A DNA stretch of 64,000 bases from Microglena sp. YARC (GCA_022414725.1 CM039463.1:52955465-53019464); one strand, 5' to 3'. Shown: positions 34,501-46,975, counted from the stretch's first letter. Notes: generated by a model not told the origin, from the sequence alone. Numbers and translations: made by a program.

Positions 34501-37260
34501 GAACCAAGGATGAAGCTCCCTTAGCAGTTCAAACTACCATCCTCAGATGGATGACTCAGAAGCATGGTTTGTTTTCAAGTGTCTCAGATCTGACAGGGCT
34601 AAGGAATTTCTAGTAAAGTGGTTCGAGGATTGGTTAGAATCGGTTGGTGCTGTGCATGATATTATCTATGCATACACTGCTCAGCAGAATTCAACTGTGG
34701 AACGGTACAATGGTCTTACAGAACATAGCTAGGAGTATCCACTTGGAGTCTAAACTTGCTAAGTCTTTCTGGCCCTATGCCTTCCTAGCTGCTTGTTACC
34801 TACGTAACCGGCTGCCCAATCAGGGTGACAAGACTCCTCATGAGTTGTTCTTTGGGGTTCTACCTGATGTGTCGTTGTTGCGTGTGTTTGGTTGCCCTTG
34901 CTATGTTACCTTAGTCAACGGGAAGAAACGCAACAAGCTAGACGAAAGGGCGATATCTGGTAGACTGGTTGGGTATTCTCTAGTGAGTAAGGGTTATTTT
35001 GTTTGGGTTCCTAAGTTGCGCCAGGTAGTAGAGAGTTGTATGTACTTTTCTATGAACAGTTTAGCTATAACTGCATACCTGGGCTGTCCCCTTATGACGG
35101 GTCACCGTATGTTTCTCGCATCCCTGCTGCCATCAACAGCCATATGCCTGATTCAGCGGTTCATGCCTTAGATCCCTTACCAACCCCAATTGTCGACCGC
35201 TGCCCTGTCATGGGATGACTTTGCGTCCCAGGTCAGGGCTGATGGTGCTGCATTGCGTGTGAAGATACTGGACGGTGATTCCGAAGTCCTTTCAGACGTA
35301 AATTTACCCCGAATCTCAGGGGGTCGCCAGGCCCTCCTCTGCGCCACATTTCGTCGGCGAAGCTCTAGGATTAGGACAGCCTCAGGTCATAGTGGAGCCT
35401 TATATTGGTCCACTGTCCACTAGTTGCCACCCCCCGTCCACCTGCTCGGATGGCTCGCGGCGCTGTTGATCCCTTCGCCTCCTGCTGTCCCTGGTGGTTT
35501 ACACCGGACAAGGCTTGTAACGATGTGGCCGTCACCGAGAGTGTGAGTGATGATTTATAACACTGGTCCGGGTCTGATACTGCGTATGGCTGGGGTGTTC
35601 CGGTCGACCCAGGCTTCGATGACATAGAGGCAAATAAGGCCGGCCTTGTACAACCAGGCAGTAGTGCTGCGCTGGGGGCTTTACTACCGGTACTGCTGAT
35701 ACTGCTGATATCCCCGCTGCTCATGTACAAGTACACTGCTTGTACGGTGGGAGCATACATTTCCACATCCACTGAACTAACCTATAAAAGCTGCCATGCT
35801 TCCCTCCAACCCTGACAGGGATCAATGGCTACTTGCTATGAAGGATGAGATGGCGTCCCTACATGCCCATGGTACTTGGCACTCACTCCACAGCCTCCTA
35901 AGCAGAGGATCCTGTCTGCAGGTGTTATTGTTGAAGAAGGTTGGGTTGATGGTTCTATCCGCTTCAAGGCACGATTTGTGGTCCGTGGTTTTCTGCAAGC
36001 GTCCTGGGCTGACTTTCATGATGTATATGCCCCCGTTTCTTCTAAAGCAGGTCTGAGGGTGCCTCCTTGCTGCCATCACTCATAGGAAAATGTTTGTTAG
36101 CAGCTGGACATCAAAGACTGCATTTCTGAATGCTAAGCTAGAACCTGGTCTGACCTGTACTGCCACCAGCCTGAGGCTTTAAGGTACTTGGTCCTAACGG
36201 TGTTCCCCTTGTGTGCAAAACTGATCAAGTCCCTTTATGGTTTGAAACAGGCGCCCAGGCTTGGAGTATGGATGTCAAGCGGGTTTTGTTGCACATGGTT
36301 TTACTATGTGCAAGCAGAACCTGCTCTGTATTTTAGGAGGGATTCTATTGGTGGGTGGAGCTATGTCCTGACCTATGTTGATGATTTTATCTGTGCTTTT
36401 AGTGAGCTGGATAGGTATGTTTTGCTGATCCAGGCTATGGAAAAAGCTGGCTGGGAAGTCAAAGAGATGGGTTTACCGGTTTCAGTTCCTCTCCTGGACA
36501 TGGCTGTTACACTTGACTCTGACGGCAGGTGTTTTTCAGATCAACCTCTCCCAGCACTCCTACATGTTGATCTGGTGGAGCAGTTTGTCTTACTGCTGCT
36601 GCCAAGCCCAAGTTTGGTGCCCCCATGGCCAAGTCCACCGTCACTGACCCACCTGGAGACCCCCTGCCCTCTAATAGTCAGTACCTCTCTCTTGTCGGTG
36701 CTTTGCTATACCTGGCTACTTGCACCCGGCCTGATATTTCTTTTTGCTGTGAGCTACCTGTCCAGTTTTCTGCTCACCCTACCGTCCCCCTGTGGGGGCA
36801 GCCAAGCGTTGCTCTTGTATTTTGAGGTCACATTCCCACTTGGACTCACTTACACCCACAGCCCTGAGTTTTCTTTTACTGTCTTTAGTGACTCATCCTT
36901 TTGCTGATGATGGTCTGACAGGAGATCTCAGACTGGCTTTGCTGTGCTAGCTGGGGGTGCATTGTGAAACTGGATGAGCAAGAGGCAGCCTACTGTTGCC
37001 CCCATTAGCTCTAGTGAGGCTGAGTATCAGGCCCTGTCTCAGGCTGCCAGGGAGTGCAATGGTTTGAAGAAAGTTGAGGGTGGATCTGGGTCTGCCTTGT
37101 GATTTGGTTACCATTCAGCGTGACAACTTAGGGTCTCTGAGTTGGCCAATGACTGGCAGCTCCTCCCTCGCAGCAAGCACATTGATGTTATTCATCACTA
37201 CATCAAGGAGCTGGTGGAGGATGGTTCACTAGATGTTGCCTATGTTTAACACCAAAGGAC
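31505..37260 (+). pseudogene. Copia gag-pol polyprotein of element 4 (multiple frameshifts)
   Basis: Recognisable parts in order. Gag N-terminus with DWLDDRAPAASAAGEEDPSA (31505-32059) and a gag core with VDEFFRKVRSLCTDLR (32955-33221). Aspartic protease with HVDSGAGCQ near 33730 and TDVLYIPHCPVNLLSV near 33920. Integrase with LHLDIMGPF (34395), RSDRAKEFL (34590), TAQQNSTVERYN (34675) and RNRLPNQGDKTPHELFFG (34806), so all three DDE residues are visible. Reverse transcriptase with SIRFKARFVVRGF (35960), SLYGLKQAPR (36232) and catalytic YVDD (36374-36385), then YLSLVGALLYLATCTRPDIS (36685). RNase H with SSSEAEYQALSQAAREC (about 37008) and a tail with KHIDVIHHYIKELV (37178). The parts lie in different frames, so no polyprotein can be made. 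Confidence 0.9.
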
Positions 37261-37662
37261 AACTGTGCCTGACCCCTTCACCAAGCCCCTTGATCCTGCT
37301 GCTGTTACTGGAGTTTATCCGGTATGCTTGAATGACCGCTTCTTCTCTAGGTCATTTGTTTTTTTGGTTACATCGGTTTCTTTTGGTTATCATGTATGGC
37401 ATTAGGTTTCCTATTCCCTGATCGGTTTTCTACACCGTTGTTACCCATCTTTGATATTCGGTTGTCATATTTTCTAACTTGGCAAATTTTTGGTTTTTGC
37501 CTTGTTTCATTCCTTCCTATACCCCTTTGGGTTCCATTTGAAGTTCTCTCGATTTTTCGGAGTTCTTTGATTTTTTTTTGTAATCTGTTACATATAGTTC
37601 TATGTCCCCAGTGCCATAGGTGGAGAAGTAGTATTGTATGTCACCTGTGTCATAGGTGGAAG

Positions 37663-38008
37663 TGTCAGCATGAATTGTGTGCTCTCACGCTTTTATGACT
37701 TGGTGACTACTTATGTACTTCCTTAGAAACTATCGGTCTAGACAAGTACTTTTGTGTTCAGCTTCCCGTTGACAGTGTCATCTTCATGACACTGTGACGG
37801 CTTCCTGTTGACTGCGTCATCAGTTCTTCTGACACGCGCTGTCTACCCTGTACCCTGATCAGGTTCCAGCTACCGCCCCTTTCCTCCGCTGTGTCCCTTT
37901 ATGGTTCCCAGTCTTTTGTAATGTTATTCTCGTCTCCGTGTATAGATTGGTGCGTCTGTTCCGCTGCTTTCATCTCTGTCTACTCTACGGAGCGCGTACA
38001 AGCTGATA
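37663..38008 (+). repeat. 3' LTR of element 4
   Basis: It is preceded by two copies of CATAGGTGGA, probable PPT, and followed by ACCTG. It differs from the 5' LTR by several small indels, so this insertion is older or noisier than element 1. Confidence 0.92.
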
Positions 38009-38013
38009 ACCTG

Positions 38014-39114
38014 GACGACACCCCCTGCCCACAAACTGCCATTTGCATCCCGCAAACACTCACTCAAAGCTAATCCCTCTCCATCACCCACAGTTTCCTC
38101 CTTATTCAGGCACCAACGATTGCTATGCGACTCCTACACGCAAAAGCATCGTCTGGGAGTAGGCTAACTGCGGTAATTTTTAGCGAAGGGGGGGGGGTCC
38201 CATGATTGTATGCCGCTTGAGCACTGGGACAAGGGGACTTTGCCCTCCTACGTGTGTGTACGTGCAAGCTACTGCGCGCTCTTATCCTGCTGTCCCAGTT
38301 TTTTGCCATTCCGTCTCACCGACTTCCACTGTTCGAATTCCTTGCCCCTACCGTGATTACGGACACCCCACATTTCCAACATCTCTTATCGCATCATTGC
38401 CTCTGCTCTCGCTGCTTATTGACTTCGCACCTGCGAATCTGCACCTCGAACCTCATGTCCCCATTCCACCACATGTCTTCCAGCGCCACTCCGCTCTTAC
38501 GCCGTGGCGCGACCCCATGCTTGCAATGACGATCCTCCCTGTCGTCCACCTCCCAACCTGCCGTCCTGTAGTAAATCTACCAACCCCGATTGAACATGCC
38601 TAAATTCAATTCCCATTATTGGAGATAAACCAGATGCATTATTGTGCATAGAATGAAGGGTGAGCTGAATGTCATGTATTATCTGCCCATGATAAATGCA
38701 TGTGGGGCCAAATATGACATGGGGGGGATTGATCTTACTTGCCATGGATTGATCCTACTTGCCATGCATATCTCACACACTTGCCCATCCCAAATGTATT
38801 TAGCAAGTACGACAAATTGAGTGTTTTCCCATCCATACCTTGACATGATCTTTGCTGCCAACGTTCACCGTTCATGCAACGAGATAGAATGCAAGACACA
38901 TGGAGGACCTCTCCTTTGTTATTTCCCTTTGACTTTCTGATTAGGAAATTACCTCGCTCATGCCCCCCTTGTCTAAGCGCTGACTTTGATTTGCATCCTG
39001 AATGCTTGCTGGCTGGTACAACACCTATAGAACCGCACCCTCATAGATTGACAAGATCTGCATAGTGATAGGATTTCTTGATGCACCAAACGCACTAAAT
39101 TCACTTATCAATAC
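38014..39114 (+). other. Element C continuation, no recognised domain
   Basis: Sequence resumes element C after the nested insertion. A 133-aa open frame (38202-38603) is Pro/His-rich and not recognised. The end, GAAAC at 39115-39119, is the apparent target duplication of element E. Confidence 0.4.
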
Positions 39115-39119
39115 GAAAC

Positions 39120-39346
39120 TGTTATTGACTTGATTTATATATCAGTCTCTGAGTCGGCATAAATGCACACCGGTACCTTTCCCTCCTGTACCGTGTTTGC
39201 CGCCAGCCACAGGCTAGCTGTGGCCCGCACGGACTACAGTACCCGCAGTACACATCTCTATTCTATATGATTGCGCCTGTTGCGCTTAATAGCCAAATCT
39301 TCTCCTCTATCGAGCCTATTGCCGTTGTAACAATCTTACATTAACA
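39120..39346 (+). repeat. 5' LTR of element E
   Basis: 227 bp, TGTTATTGAC...CATTAACA, with TG...CA ends. It is nearly identical to the reverse of 60506-60733. It contains hairpins near its start and at 39206-39224 (GCCACAGGCTAGCTGTGGC). Confidence 0.85.
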
Positions 39347-39359
39347 GGTTATGTGCGCC
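39347..39359 (+). promoter_or_regulatory. Primer binding site of element E
   Basis: GGTTATGTGCGCC directly after the LTR, close to GGTTATGAGCCC, the complement of the initiator tRNA-Met anticodon arm. Confidence 0.6.
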
Positions 39360-39433
39360 ATCTTTTAGACGCTAACGAAGAACTTTCCAATCGATAGAGT
39401 TTGCTTTACACAATAAACTTTCAATCATACAGT

Positions 39434-39630
39434 TGTTACACAATAAAGAGCAGACTAGCTTATCATCGCAAATAGCGGCTATATAGAAAAGGAAGTCTTC
39501 AGGAAGGTCCGAAGACACGTGCGGGCCATAGCTAGCCTATGGCCCGGCGCAGCAACCCGATCTGGAGCCACAGGACCACACGTGCACTATGCCAACTCAA
39601 GTGTCCGCCGACTTGAACGGACAATAAACA
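39434..39630 (-). repeat. 3' LTR of element F
   Basis: On the minus strand it starts TGTTTATTGTCC, ends TATTGTGTAACA, and is about 197 bp. The PPT (TCGGGGGGGA, minus strand) lies at 39631-39640. It shares layout with the LTRs of C and E, including the hairpin GGGCCATAGGCTAGCTATGG (minus strand, within 39523-39545). The exact left boundary is inferred. Confidence 0.65.
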
Positions 39631-39640
39631 TCCCCCCCGA

Positions 39641-42010
39641 TTCAAAGTATCTTGGCTTACAAGAATCCTTGAATTAGCTGAGGGGATAGACAAATACAGC
39701 AGCATATAAAGCTTACAATGGCTATTAAGATATATGCAACGGCTGGCAAGAGGAACTGGTAAATGATAAATTGTTTTCGAGACAGTCCAAAGGTGGATGT
39801 CATCATTAAAGCAGCCCGGATCTTTAGTCAATATTTACTAGGGCCAGGAAGCTGCAGGAAGGCATGAGAGGGACTAGAGTATAAAGGACTGACTGCCTGT
39901 AAGGGGCAAAACTTAACTTCTTAGTAGAGCCTCCCCCCTGCATCCTGTAACTTCAAATCCAGATGGAGAGATATGCTGGAGATACTTCCAAAGTCAATTA
40001 ATAAGATAGCTTAACTCAGGTTGAGACTACTATTAATACTAATAGAAAGCTATGAATAAATTGATTAGAGTTATGCAGCCTAGGCGTTCAGGCGACAAGG
40101 GGAAGCTGAACCCAGTAGTCTGCCATGGGCTTTTACTCAGCCAGATGTCTATTGTTAGGACACCATTCCCCATTTCCCCCAAATTTGGATTACCCTATAA
40201 TTAGAGAACTTTAGACATGCTGTAGAAGCTTAAGAGAGAGATACTAAAGAACAAAGAAAAACGCAGACATGGGGAATACAGGCATCACATTAATCCCTAG
40301 AGTGTTCATGCTAAAACAAGAATGCCCAACTATGGTCAAGTTAGGTGCCAGATGCTGGTAACCATCATCCAGGATACACAACAGCCTGATGGGGGCATAA
40401 GCGAACTGGGCCAGAAACCAGTACCCTTGCATGTGCTTTAACCATAGCTGCTTGGAGGCATATGCCCACTGAATGTGGCCTGGCAGCTGTGGAGACAGTG
40501 GTATATGTGCACCCATGTTGCAATCTGTTGACATGCTTGAGAGGTCCACAGACTGAGAAGTGACTGTTTGCATCTGTCTGCTGGGGAACTGACATTTCAG
40601 CAGCTAGAAGGCAGGAACTTGGTAAGCTAGCTGGGCAATGAGGATAGGACAGCTGTCTGTCTGATGCTGAAGGCCTAAGAGGAAGTGGAATTTGAGGTCT
40701 GTTCCAGGGTTCCAAACTTGTCTGAAGCCCAATTTTTCAGAAATGGACTGGGTGTGTTCATGTTGACATGCTAGGGCTGATAAGGAGAGAGAGAGTAGCT
40801 GAGGAATCCATGGTCAAATGCTTAAGGCTTGGGATACCCTGTTGGGTGCAGGACCCCTTCATCAATAGGATAGGACTTTCAAGCTGGTTCTTGCTTTGTC
40901 ACACAGGAGTCCATCTCTCTTCTGCTGTGCTTCTGTCAGGTTACACCAGATCATCCATGAACATGTGGATCTGCTGGCTAGGCTGCTGGAAATTCAGTAT
41001 CTGGAAATCATGAATATTGTATACAAATCATCTTCCACAGGTCATGTTGCGTCGTAGAATTCCCCCCCCAATTGGTCTAGTCATGAGGGCATGATGGTTG
41101 AACCAAGCAGTCAGCATTGCATCCTCACCATTTCAGAAAAAACCAGTCTGTAGGCTGCTGAGATGCTGCATTCATGAATGGTGCACTGCAGCAGCATCAT
41201 CTTGTAGCAATGTCCTTTGGGTCTTGCGGACCATCATATACAGAAGGAGGTATCAGTATAGGAAGAGACTGAGTGCTATATTTAAGGCCATTTTTTTAGG
41301 CATAAGAGAATATCTTGAAAAAGCCCTTGGCTGGAAGAAGAGTTAGCAGCCAAACGCCTAGATGCATGAGATTGTAGTTGCAGAGGCTCTGTTGTGCTGC
41401 ATGCACCACTAGTATGTGGACCACAGTCAAGGTGGAGCAAGAGCACACGGGAAGTACATGATCCAAGGTTACCCCTTGATTTGGCTTTCCTTTCTGGAGC
41501 AAGCATTGTGCATCTCCAAGTCCCAGGTGGAGACTAAAGGCTGGGAGATCTGAATGTTATCAATATGATGTACTGGTGCTGGGAGTGGCTGCACAGTCTA
41601 AAATCCACTCTGTCAGCAGCTGTCTGGAACTGCGCGATGAGCACCTTATCATCATCATCATCATCATCGGAGTTGCCATCACTGAAACTAGCTGCATAGC
41701 TTCATCTTCCTACTATGCTCAAGATCAATCAGGTTGGTCCCAGGGAAAGCAGTATAATCCATGAGCATTGTCAGACAAGTGACTTGCCTCTTGAGTCTGC
41801 AAACTGAGGGCTGTGGGTCATCAAAGTTAACGCCATGAATGCTAACCTCATTGTCTGTTGTGACTGGGAGGTGGAACATCATCATCCTCAACAGGCATCC
41901 CAACGTCCTGTCACGGCTTTCCTCTGGGTTATTTAACTGTGTGCTCTGGCAGTCGATTCGGCGTCTGCTTGGCTCTGTGCCTAGGCAGATTTGGACTTGC
42001 TGTATGACCT
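39641..42010 (-). mobile_element. Element F internal region (non-autonomous), cut by gap
   Basis: No integrase or reverse transcriptase is recognisable. A minus-strand frame at 40365-40715 contains CLQAAMVKAHA, matching CLQAAMVNAHA in element E (61478-61822), so this 3' module is shared. An ATC/GAT microsatellite lies at 41650-41670. The frame entering the gap at 41688-42010 is not recognised. Confidence 0.45.
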
Positions 42011-43010
42011 NNNNNNNNNNNNNNNNNNNNNNNNNNNNNNNNNNNNNNNNNNNNNNNNNNNNNNNNNNNNNNNNNNNNNNNNNNNNNNNNNNNNNNNNNN
42101 NNNNNNNNNNNNNNNNNNNNNNNNNNNNNNNNNNNNNNNNNNNNNNNNNNNNNNNNNNNNNNNNNNNNNNNNNNNNNNNNNNNNNNNNNNNNNNNNNNNN
42201 NNNNNNNNNNNNNNNNNNNNNNNNNNNNNNNNNNNNNNNNNNNNNNNNNNNNNNNNNNNNNNNNNNNNNNNNNNNNNNNNNNNNNNNNNNNNNNNNNNNN
42301 NNNNNNNNNNNNNNNNNNNNNNNNNNNNNNNNNNNNNNNNNNNNNNNNNNNNNNNNNNNNNNNNNNNNNNNNNNNNNNNNNNNNNNNNNNNNNNNNNNNN
42401 NNNNNNNNNNNNNNNNNNNNNNNNNNNNNNNNNNNNNNNNNNNNNNNNNNNNNNNNNNNNNNNNNNNNNNNNNNNNNNNNNNNNNNNNNNNNNNNNNNNN
42501 NNNNNNNNNNNNNNNNNNNNNNNNNNNNNNNNNNNNNNNNNNNNNNNNNNNNNNNNNNNNNNNNNNNNNNNNNNNNNNNNNNNNNNNNNNNNNNNNNNNN
42601 NNNNNNNNNNNNNNNNNNNNNNNNNNNNNNNNNNNNNNNNNNNNNNNNNNNNNNNNNNNNNNNNNNNNNNNNNNNNNNNNNNNNNNNNNNNNNNNNNNNN
42701 NNNNNNNNNNNNNNNNNNNNNNNNNNNNNNNNNNNNNNNNNNNNNNNNNNNNNNNNNNNNNNNNNNNNNNNNNNNNNNNNNNNNNNNNNNNNNNNNNNNN
42801 NNNNNNNNNNNNNNNNNNNNNNNNNNNNNNNNNNNNNNNNNNNNNNNNNNNNNNNNNNNNNNNNNNNNNNNNNNNNNNNNNNNNNNNNNNNNNNNNNNNN
42901 NNNNNNNNNNNNNNNNNNNNNNNNNNNNNNNNNNNNNNNNNNNNNNNNNNNNNNNNNNNNNNNNNNNNNNNNNNNNNNNNNNNNNNNNNNNNNNNNNNNN
43001 NNNNNNNNNN
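42011..43010. other. Assembly gap, 1,000 N
   Basis: Exactly 1,000 undetermined bases, a placeholder length. Orientation of the two flanking contigs is doubtful (see findings). Confidence 1.
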
Positions 43011-43076
43011 GAGTCTCATTGGAGAGAGAGATTGGGATGGCCGCGGCGCCCCCGCGTGCTGTTTGTTCGTAGATGG

Positions 43077-43710
43077 TTATTGTAGCCATGGAATGATTTG
43101 GGTTTTGGTGACCCCGAGTGTTGGTGGGGCGACAGGTCTGGTTGTGGCCAGACCCTGAATGATAGAAAGTCCAGCCATGCAGCGCATAAGTGGGGTGGAG
43201 GGTGTGGAGCGCGCCCGAGCGTCTGTGATACCCCATTGGACTAACGTACAGGATGCGGGTGTTGGATGTCTGCAATGTGTAGTGGGGTGATCCAAACTCG
43301 TTCCCGCAGCAAGCCCTTCTGGTTGTCCGGCTGTACCTTCGCGAGGTATACTCACCGACGTTAAGAGTTCAGACGTCGCGCTGCGGGTGAGCGAGGGTTC
43401 TGGGGTATACCCGCAGCTGTTGCGCTTGGTATCAGGGTGGATATTGCGCATGCTGGGGTGAGGACGAGGAGGCGCAGCCAAGCATGGGCTACGCATAAGT
43501 AGGGGTGTTCTATGATTGTGATGTTCTCAAGATTAAGCGAGTATTGGGATAGCTTTGGGATAGGTGGGGCGGCGAGGATTGAGGTGACGGCGGTAGCTCT
43601 GCAGCGGGAGGGGGTTCGCAGCCGGAGAGAGTGCGTGTGGCAAGGTGGATGCGGTCGGGCCACGTGAGCGTGCATCGGTTATGCGCTAAATCCAACAAAG
43701 GCGTCAATTA
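43077..43710 (-). pseudogene. Diverged copy of element C gag start
   Basis: It matches the reverse complement of about 30120-30690 with many changes. APPRPHPSMRNIHPDT corresponds to PPPRPHPKPAWRNIHPD, and TPLMRCMAGL is shared. The first zinc knuckle is destroyed by frameshift (SIIQGLATTR replaces the second). Leader similarity continues to about 43790. Confidence 0.5.
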
Positions 43711-43789
43711 TGCCGGATCGTGAAGTCAGGAGGTCATAAATGGCTATCCGCTGCTCCCACTCCGCCGCGTGGCCTCTCAATCAATAGCC

Positions 43790-44520
43790 GTACAGTTCTG
43801 TCTACGCAAGCAGGGGGACTCTCACGCTTGACGCCAAGTGGTGTCTTCTCAGCTTCGCCTCTGCACTGAAGACTGGACCTCGGAATCTCCGACCCCGCCG
43901 CCCGGCTCTCCTACACCGAACCGAAGGCTAGCTGCCTGACTCCGTACTCCCCCGTCTCACCGACCTGCCTTCGCGTCCATCCACGCCCGCAGTCACCGCC
44001 TACCCCCGCCGGTGTCACGCCCAGCTCCCGCGTTTCCCCCACTCGGCCGGGCCGGATACGCGACTCTGGCCTCTTCACACTCGCCGTGCCCCCCCCGCCG
44101 CTGGCGCACTCCCCGGGCGCCGCCCTCCCTCCCGCTCCGCTCCCGAGACACCTACTGCCAGCCACGTACCCCAGGCTCGCTCCCTCACCACCCCTCCTGA
44201 GTCGACCACCCCGCAGCAACTGCACATAGCCCCCCCCCCCCCCCCCACCGCACCGCCCCCTGCCCCAGGGGAGCTCTGGACTACCTATGCGCAACCGACG
44301 GACAGGCAGATGGCAACCAGTAACGCCCGCACCTCCTGTCCTGCACTAATCGCATGCCTGGCACTCCACGCTGGCCCTCCCCGCGTGCTCCCCCCCCCGC
44401 CACACCTGCACCGCCGCCCGCACCAGGGCGCCTCGAGAACGGGGACTCCACACCTTCTCTGGGGTATTTTTTTTGTTTTTGCAACCTCATATGCACTCCT
44501 CTGTGCATACGCGTAGTATC
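43790..44520. other. GC-rich unique stretch
   Basis: C-rich and pyrimidine-rich with open frames on both strands (for example 43911-44294 minus, 44012-44200 plus) that look compositional. A C-run lies at 44230-44246. No gene is supported. Confidence 0.4.
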
Positions 44521-44639
44521 AAGTCGTCTATGACAATCTAGGCTTAGTTTAGCCCGTCTAGCTTGTTAGTTCCTCTGCTCTGAGCCTCCTAGCTTACCGC
44601 CCCTTACCCCTCCTCTCACGCTTCAGCCCCCCCCCACGT

Positions 44640-45120
44640 CTCTTGTTGTGTAGGTTAGAGAGGTTAGTTAGTTACGTGTTAGTTCAGTTAGTCCATCTTT
44701 ACTTACTCCCCGTTCCTAGTTCTAGTCTACAGTTAGTTAGTTAGTCTAGTTAGTTAGCTCTAGTGTAGGCTCTAGTGTAGTTAGCTTATCTTAGTTACGT
44801 CTCAGACCCCACTTAGCCCTTCACGCTTAGCTTACCCCGCGCCTCTCCCTAGTTACCTGCCTCTTCGACTTAGGCGGTTAGTTAGTTACGCCTCGTAGTT
44901 TAGCCGTTAGCGTATACGCCTCTACCTCTCCGCTAGCCCCCTCTTAGTTACTTAGTTAGTTAGTTAGTTAGCTTAGAGATGTAGTTGTTAGTTAGTTAGT
45001 TAGTTAGTTAGTCTAGTTAGTTGTTAGTTGTTAGTTAGCTTAGTTAGTTAGTGTTAGTTAGTATAGCTTAGTTAGTAGTTAGTTAGTTAGTTATTAGTTA
45101 GTTAGTAGTTAGTTAGTTAG

Positions 45121-45156
<36 letters not shown>

Positions 45157-45183
45157 AGTAGTTAGTTAGTTAGTTAGTTAGTT
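44640..45183. repeat. Degenerate (TTAG)n array
   Basis: TTAG units with interruptions, densest from 44940 to 45183. It is the inverse of the clean (CTAA)n at 29363-29626, at the same distance from the chromovirus PPT. Confidence 0.85.
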
Positions 45184-45823
45184 ATCACGGTTGTTGACAA
45201 CTATCGTTCGTTCGTTTAACCGATATGTCCCGTTGTTGAGGAATATTGGGGTCAGGGTTCTCCTTGTGAAACAAGGCGCCCGGTCATACAGTAGGTAGCT
45301 CCTACTTTCTTTTCACATGCTGTAATGAAACACGGTATTGAACAGATTCGCTTGTTCAGTTGACACAAGCTAGTGGGGGGAGAATTGTAACAGTCAGATT
45401 CAGTCTCCTCCTCCACTCCCAAGGGACGCCTTGGTAGTGAGCCATCTCGTTGATGGAAGTTGACAGTTGTCGACAAGTTGATCAGAGTTACGATCCCCCC
45501 AAGACAGTTGTCTTGTCGTCAAGTTCAAGCGTTGTCGCGGTCCGACAATCTTGGCCTCGTCTCGTCAGTTCCAAGAGTTGTCCTCGTCCGACAATCTTGA
45601 ACCGCTTGGCCGAACCCGTTGTGCCTCGTTCGTATAAGCTATCTCGGTCGCTCCGAGAGTGTTGAGTCCACGGCTTTATGAATATCGTTTGCGTTCTGTA
45701 GTAAAGTCACTTCAATTATACGATAATTGTATTGACGTTCTAGCTCAATCGTTTGAGTCCGGTTTCATCTCCGCAGAAAGCCTTAACAGTGAGTTCACTA
45801 TCTATTCATTTCAACGGCTTACA
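45184..45823 (+). mobile_element. Chromovirus G' 3' end: internal tail, PPT and 3' LTR
   Basis: Internal tail 45184-45372, PPT GTGGGGGGAGAAT (45373-45385), and LTR 45386-45823 beginning TGTAACAGTCAGATTC and ending ACGGCTTACA. A (CA)n array follows, as in the inverted counterpart at 28731-29362. Confidence 0.82.
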
Positions 45824-45839
45824 CACACACACAGTCACA

Positions 45840-45871
<32 letters not shown>

Positions 45872-45929
45872 TGCGGGCTGGTTCACATACAACCTCTGTC
45901 CCCCCCTCTGCCCTGGGCATAATGTGTTT

Positions 45930-46258
45930 GGTGGATCTCTCCCCCCAATAGCATATATGACTGGGTATTTAGCTAGAGTAACACCCTAGTTCCACTCCCA
46001 CGTCATTCTGAGGGCTAGAAAAAAGTGCCTGAAAAAAGCACCTAATTTTTTGAAAATGACAGACTTTTTGTCCCCCGCCCCCCCCCCCCCCCCCCCTCCC
46101 CGCGGTCACCCAAACTTTGGAGGAGACAACACTTTTTTCTACTGGGCCTCAAATTAAGAAATAAAACTGATTCTTCATCCTCTCGTATGATAACTACAAA
46201 GTTGAGGGATGGTGTATTTTGGTTTGAAGTTGTCCCCCCCCCCCCTGAGTCATGCCTC
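45930..46258 (-). repeat. Dispersed repeat Z, inverted copy
   Basis: Reverse of 28322-28660, with a C-run at 46072-46096. Confidence 0.7.
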
Positions 46259-46975
46259 TTATTTACCGCCCCCTCATGGGTCAGCGACTTCGGTACATCA
46301 GGCGTACTGCCGGACGAGCGCAAACGGGCGCGCCAAGGGCACGGATGCGCCAAACGGATGCGCCAAAACGGGTGCGCTAGGAACCTAAGGGTTCACCTTA
46401 CGAATTTGCATTTGGACGGCACCAATGACGTTCGCAAACAGCAGGCAGCTCGATAAACTCGGCAAATACAATCACCTTTTGAGCCCGAAACTGCGCCCCA
46501 AACACTTGACGTTGGGATTCGACAGTCAAGTCATCCCGAAGGAGACTGCAATAGTCACAGCCGGAGGGGGCAACAGCCCCAGTTTATGAGGTAACGCGCA
46601 ACTTTGTACCAAAGCGCGGTATACGAGACACACATTCCGCAAGAACAGCGAGAACAGCCACGAGGGCAGCAACAAGGTTTACGAGGGCAGCAACAAGGTT
46701 ACACACACGCACATCGCACACAAAACAACCCTAGTTACCGCCCCTCGCGGATCCCTAGGGTTTGTTTAGTTGGTAACCAACTAGTTAACTAACCAACCTA
46801 CTAGTTTACCGCCCCCTAACTAACCAACCACTAGTTACCGCCCTGCGGATCCCTTGGTCCAATTGGTCCATCCAACACAAGGGCGGTCACGCCCTTGTTC
46901 TGTTTAGGGGGGGGGGGGGGGGCGCGGGGGGGGGGGGGGGGAGTGCCCCTGGGTCAGCCTGGGCCAGCCTCCTCA
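46259..46975 (-). other. Inverted copy of the 630-bp segment and homopolymer
   Basis: Reverse of 27600-28321. The homopolymer is a G-run here (46906-46941) broken by CGC. Confidence 0.6.

Larger units (their letters stand above)
31122..38008 (+). mobile_element. Copia LTR retrotransposon, element 4 (degenerate full length)
   Basis: LTRs 31122-31466 and 37663-38008 are flanked by target duplication ACCTG (31117-31121; 38009-38013), nested in element C. LTR ends are TGTCAGC...GCTGATA. PBS GGTTATACGGTCC is at 31467. The order gag, protease, integrase, reverse transcriptase, RNase H is that of Ty1/copia (Pseudoviridae). Many frameshifts and stops mean it is dead. It is the fullest member of the family that gave elements 1 and 2. 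Confidence 0.93.

Noticed and set aside
41688..43275. Long frames through the N gap
   Set aside because: They exist only because N is not read as a stop.
44640..45183. (TTAG)n as telomeric repeat
   Set aside because: Tetranucleotide, interrupted, internal, and placed inside a chromovirus 3' region; known telomere units are longer G-rich ones such as TTTAGGG.
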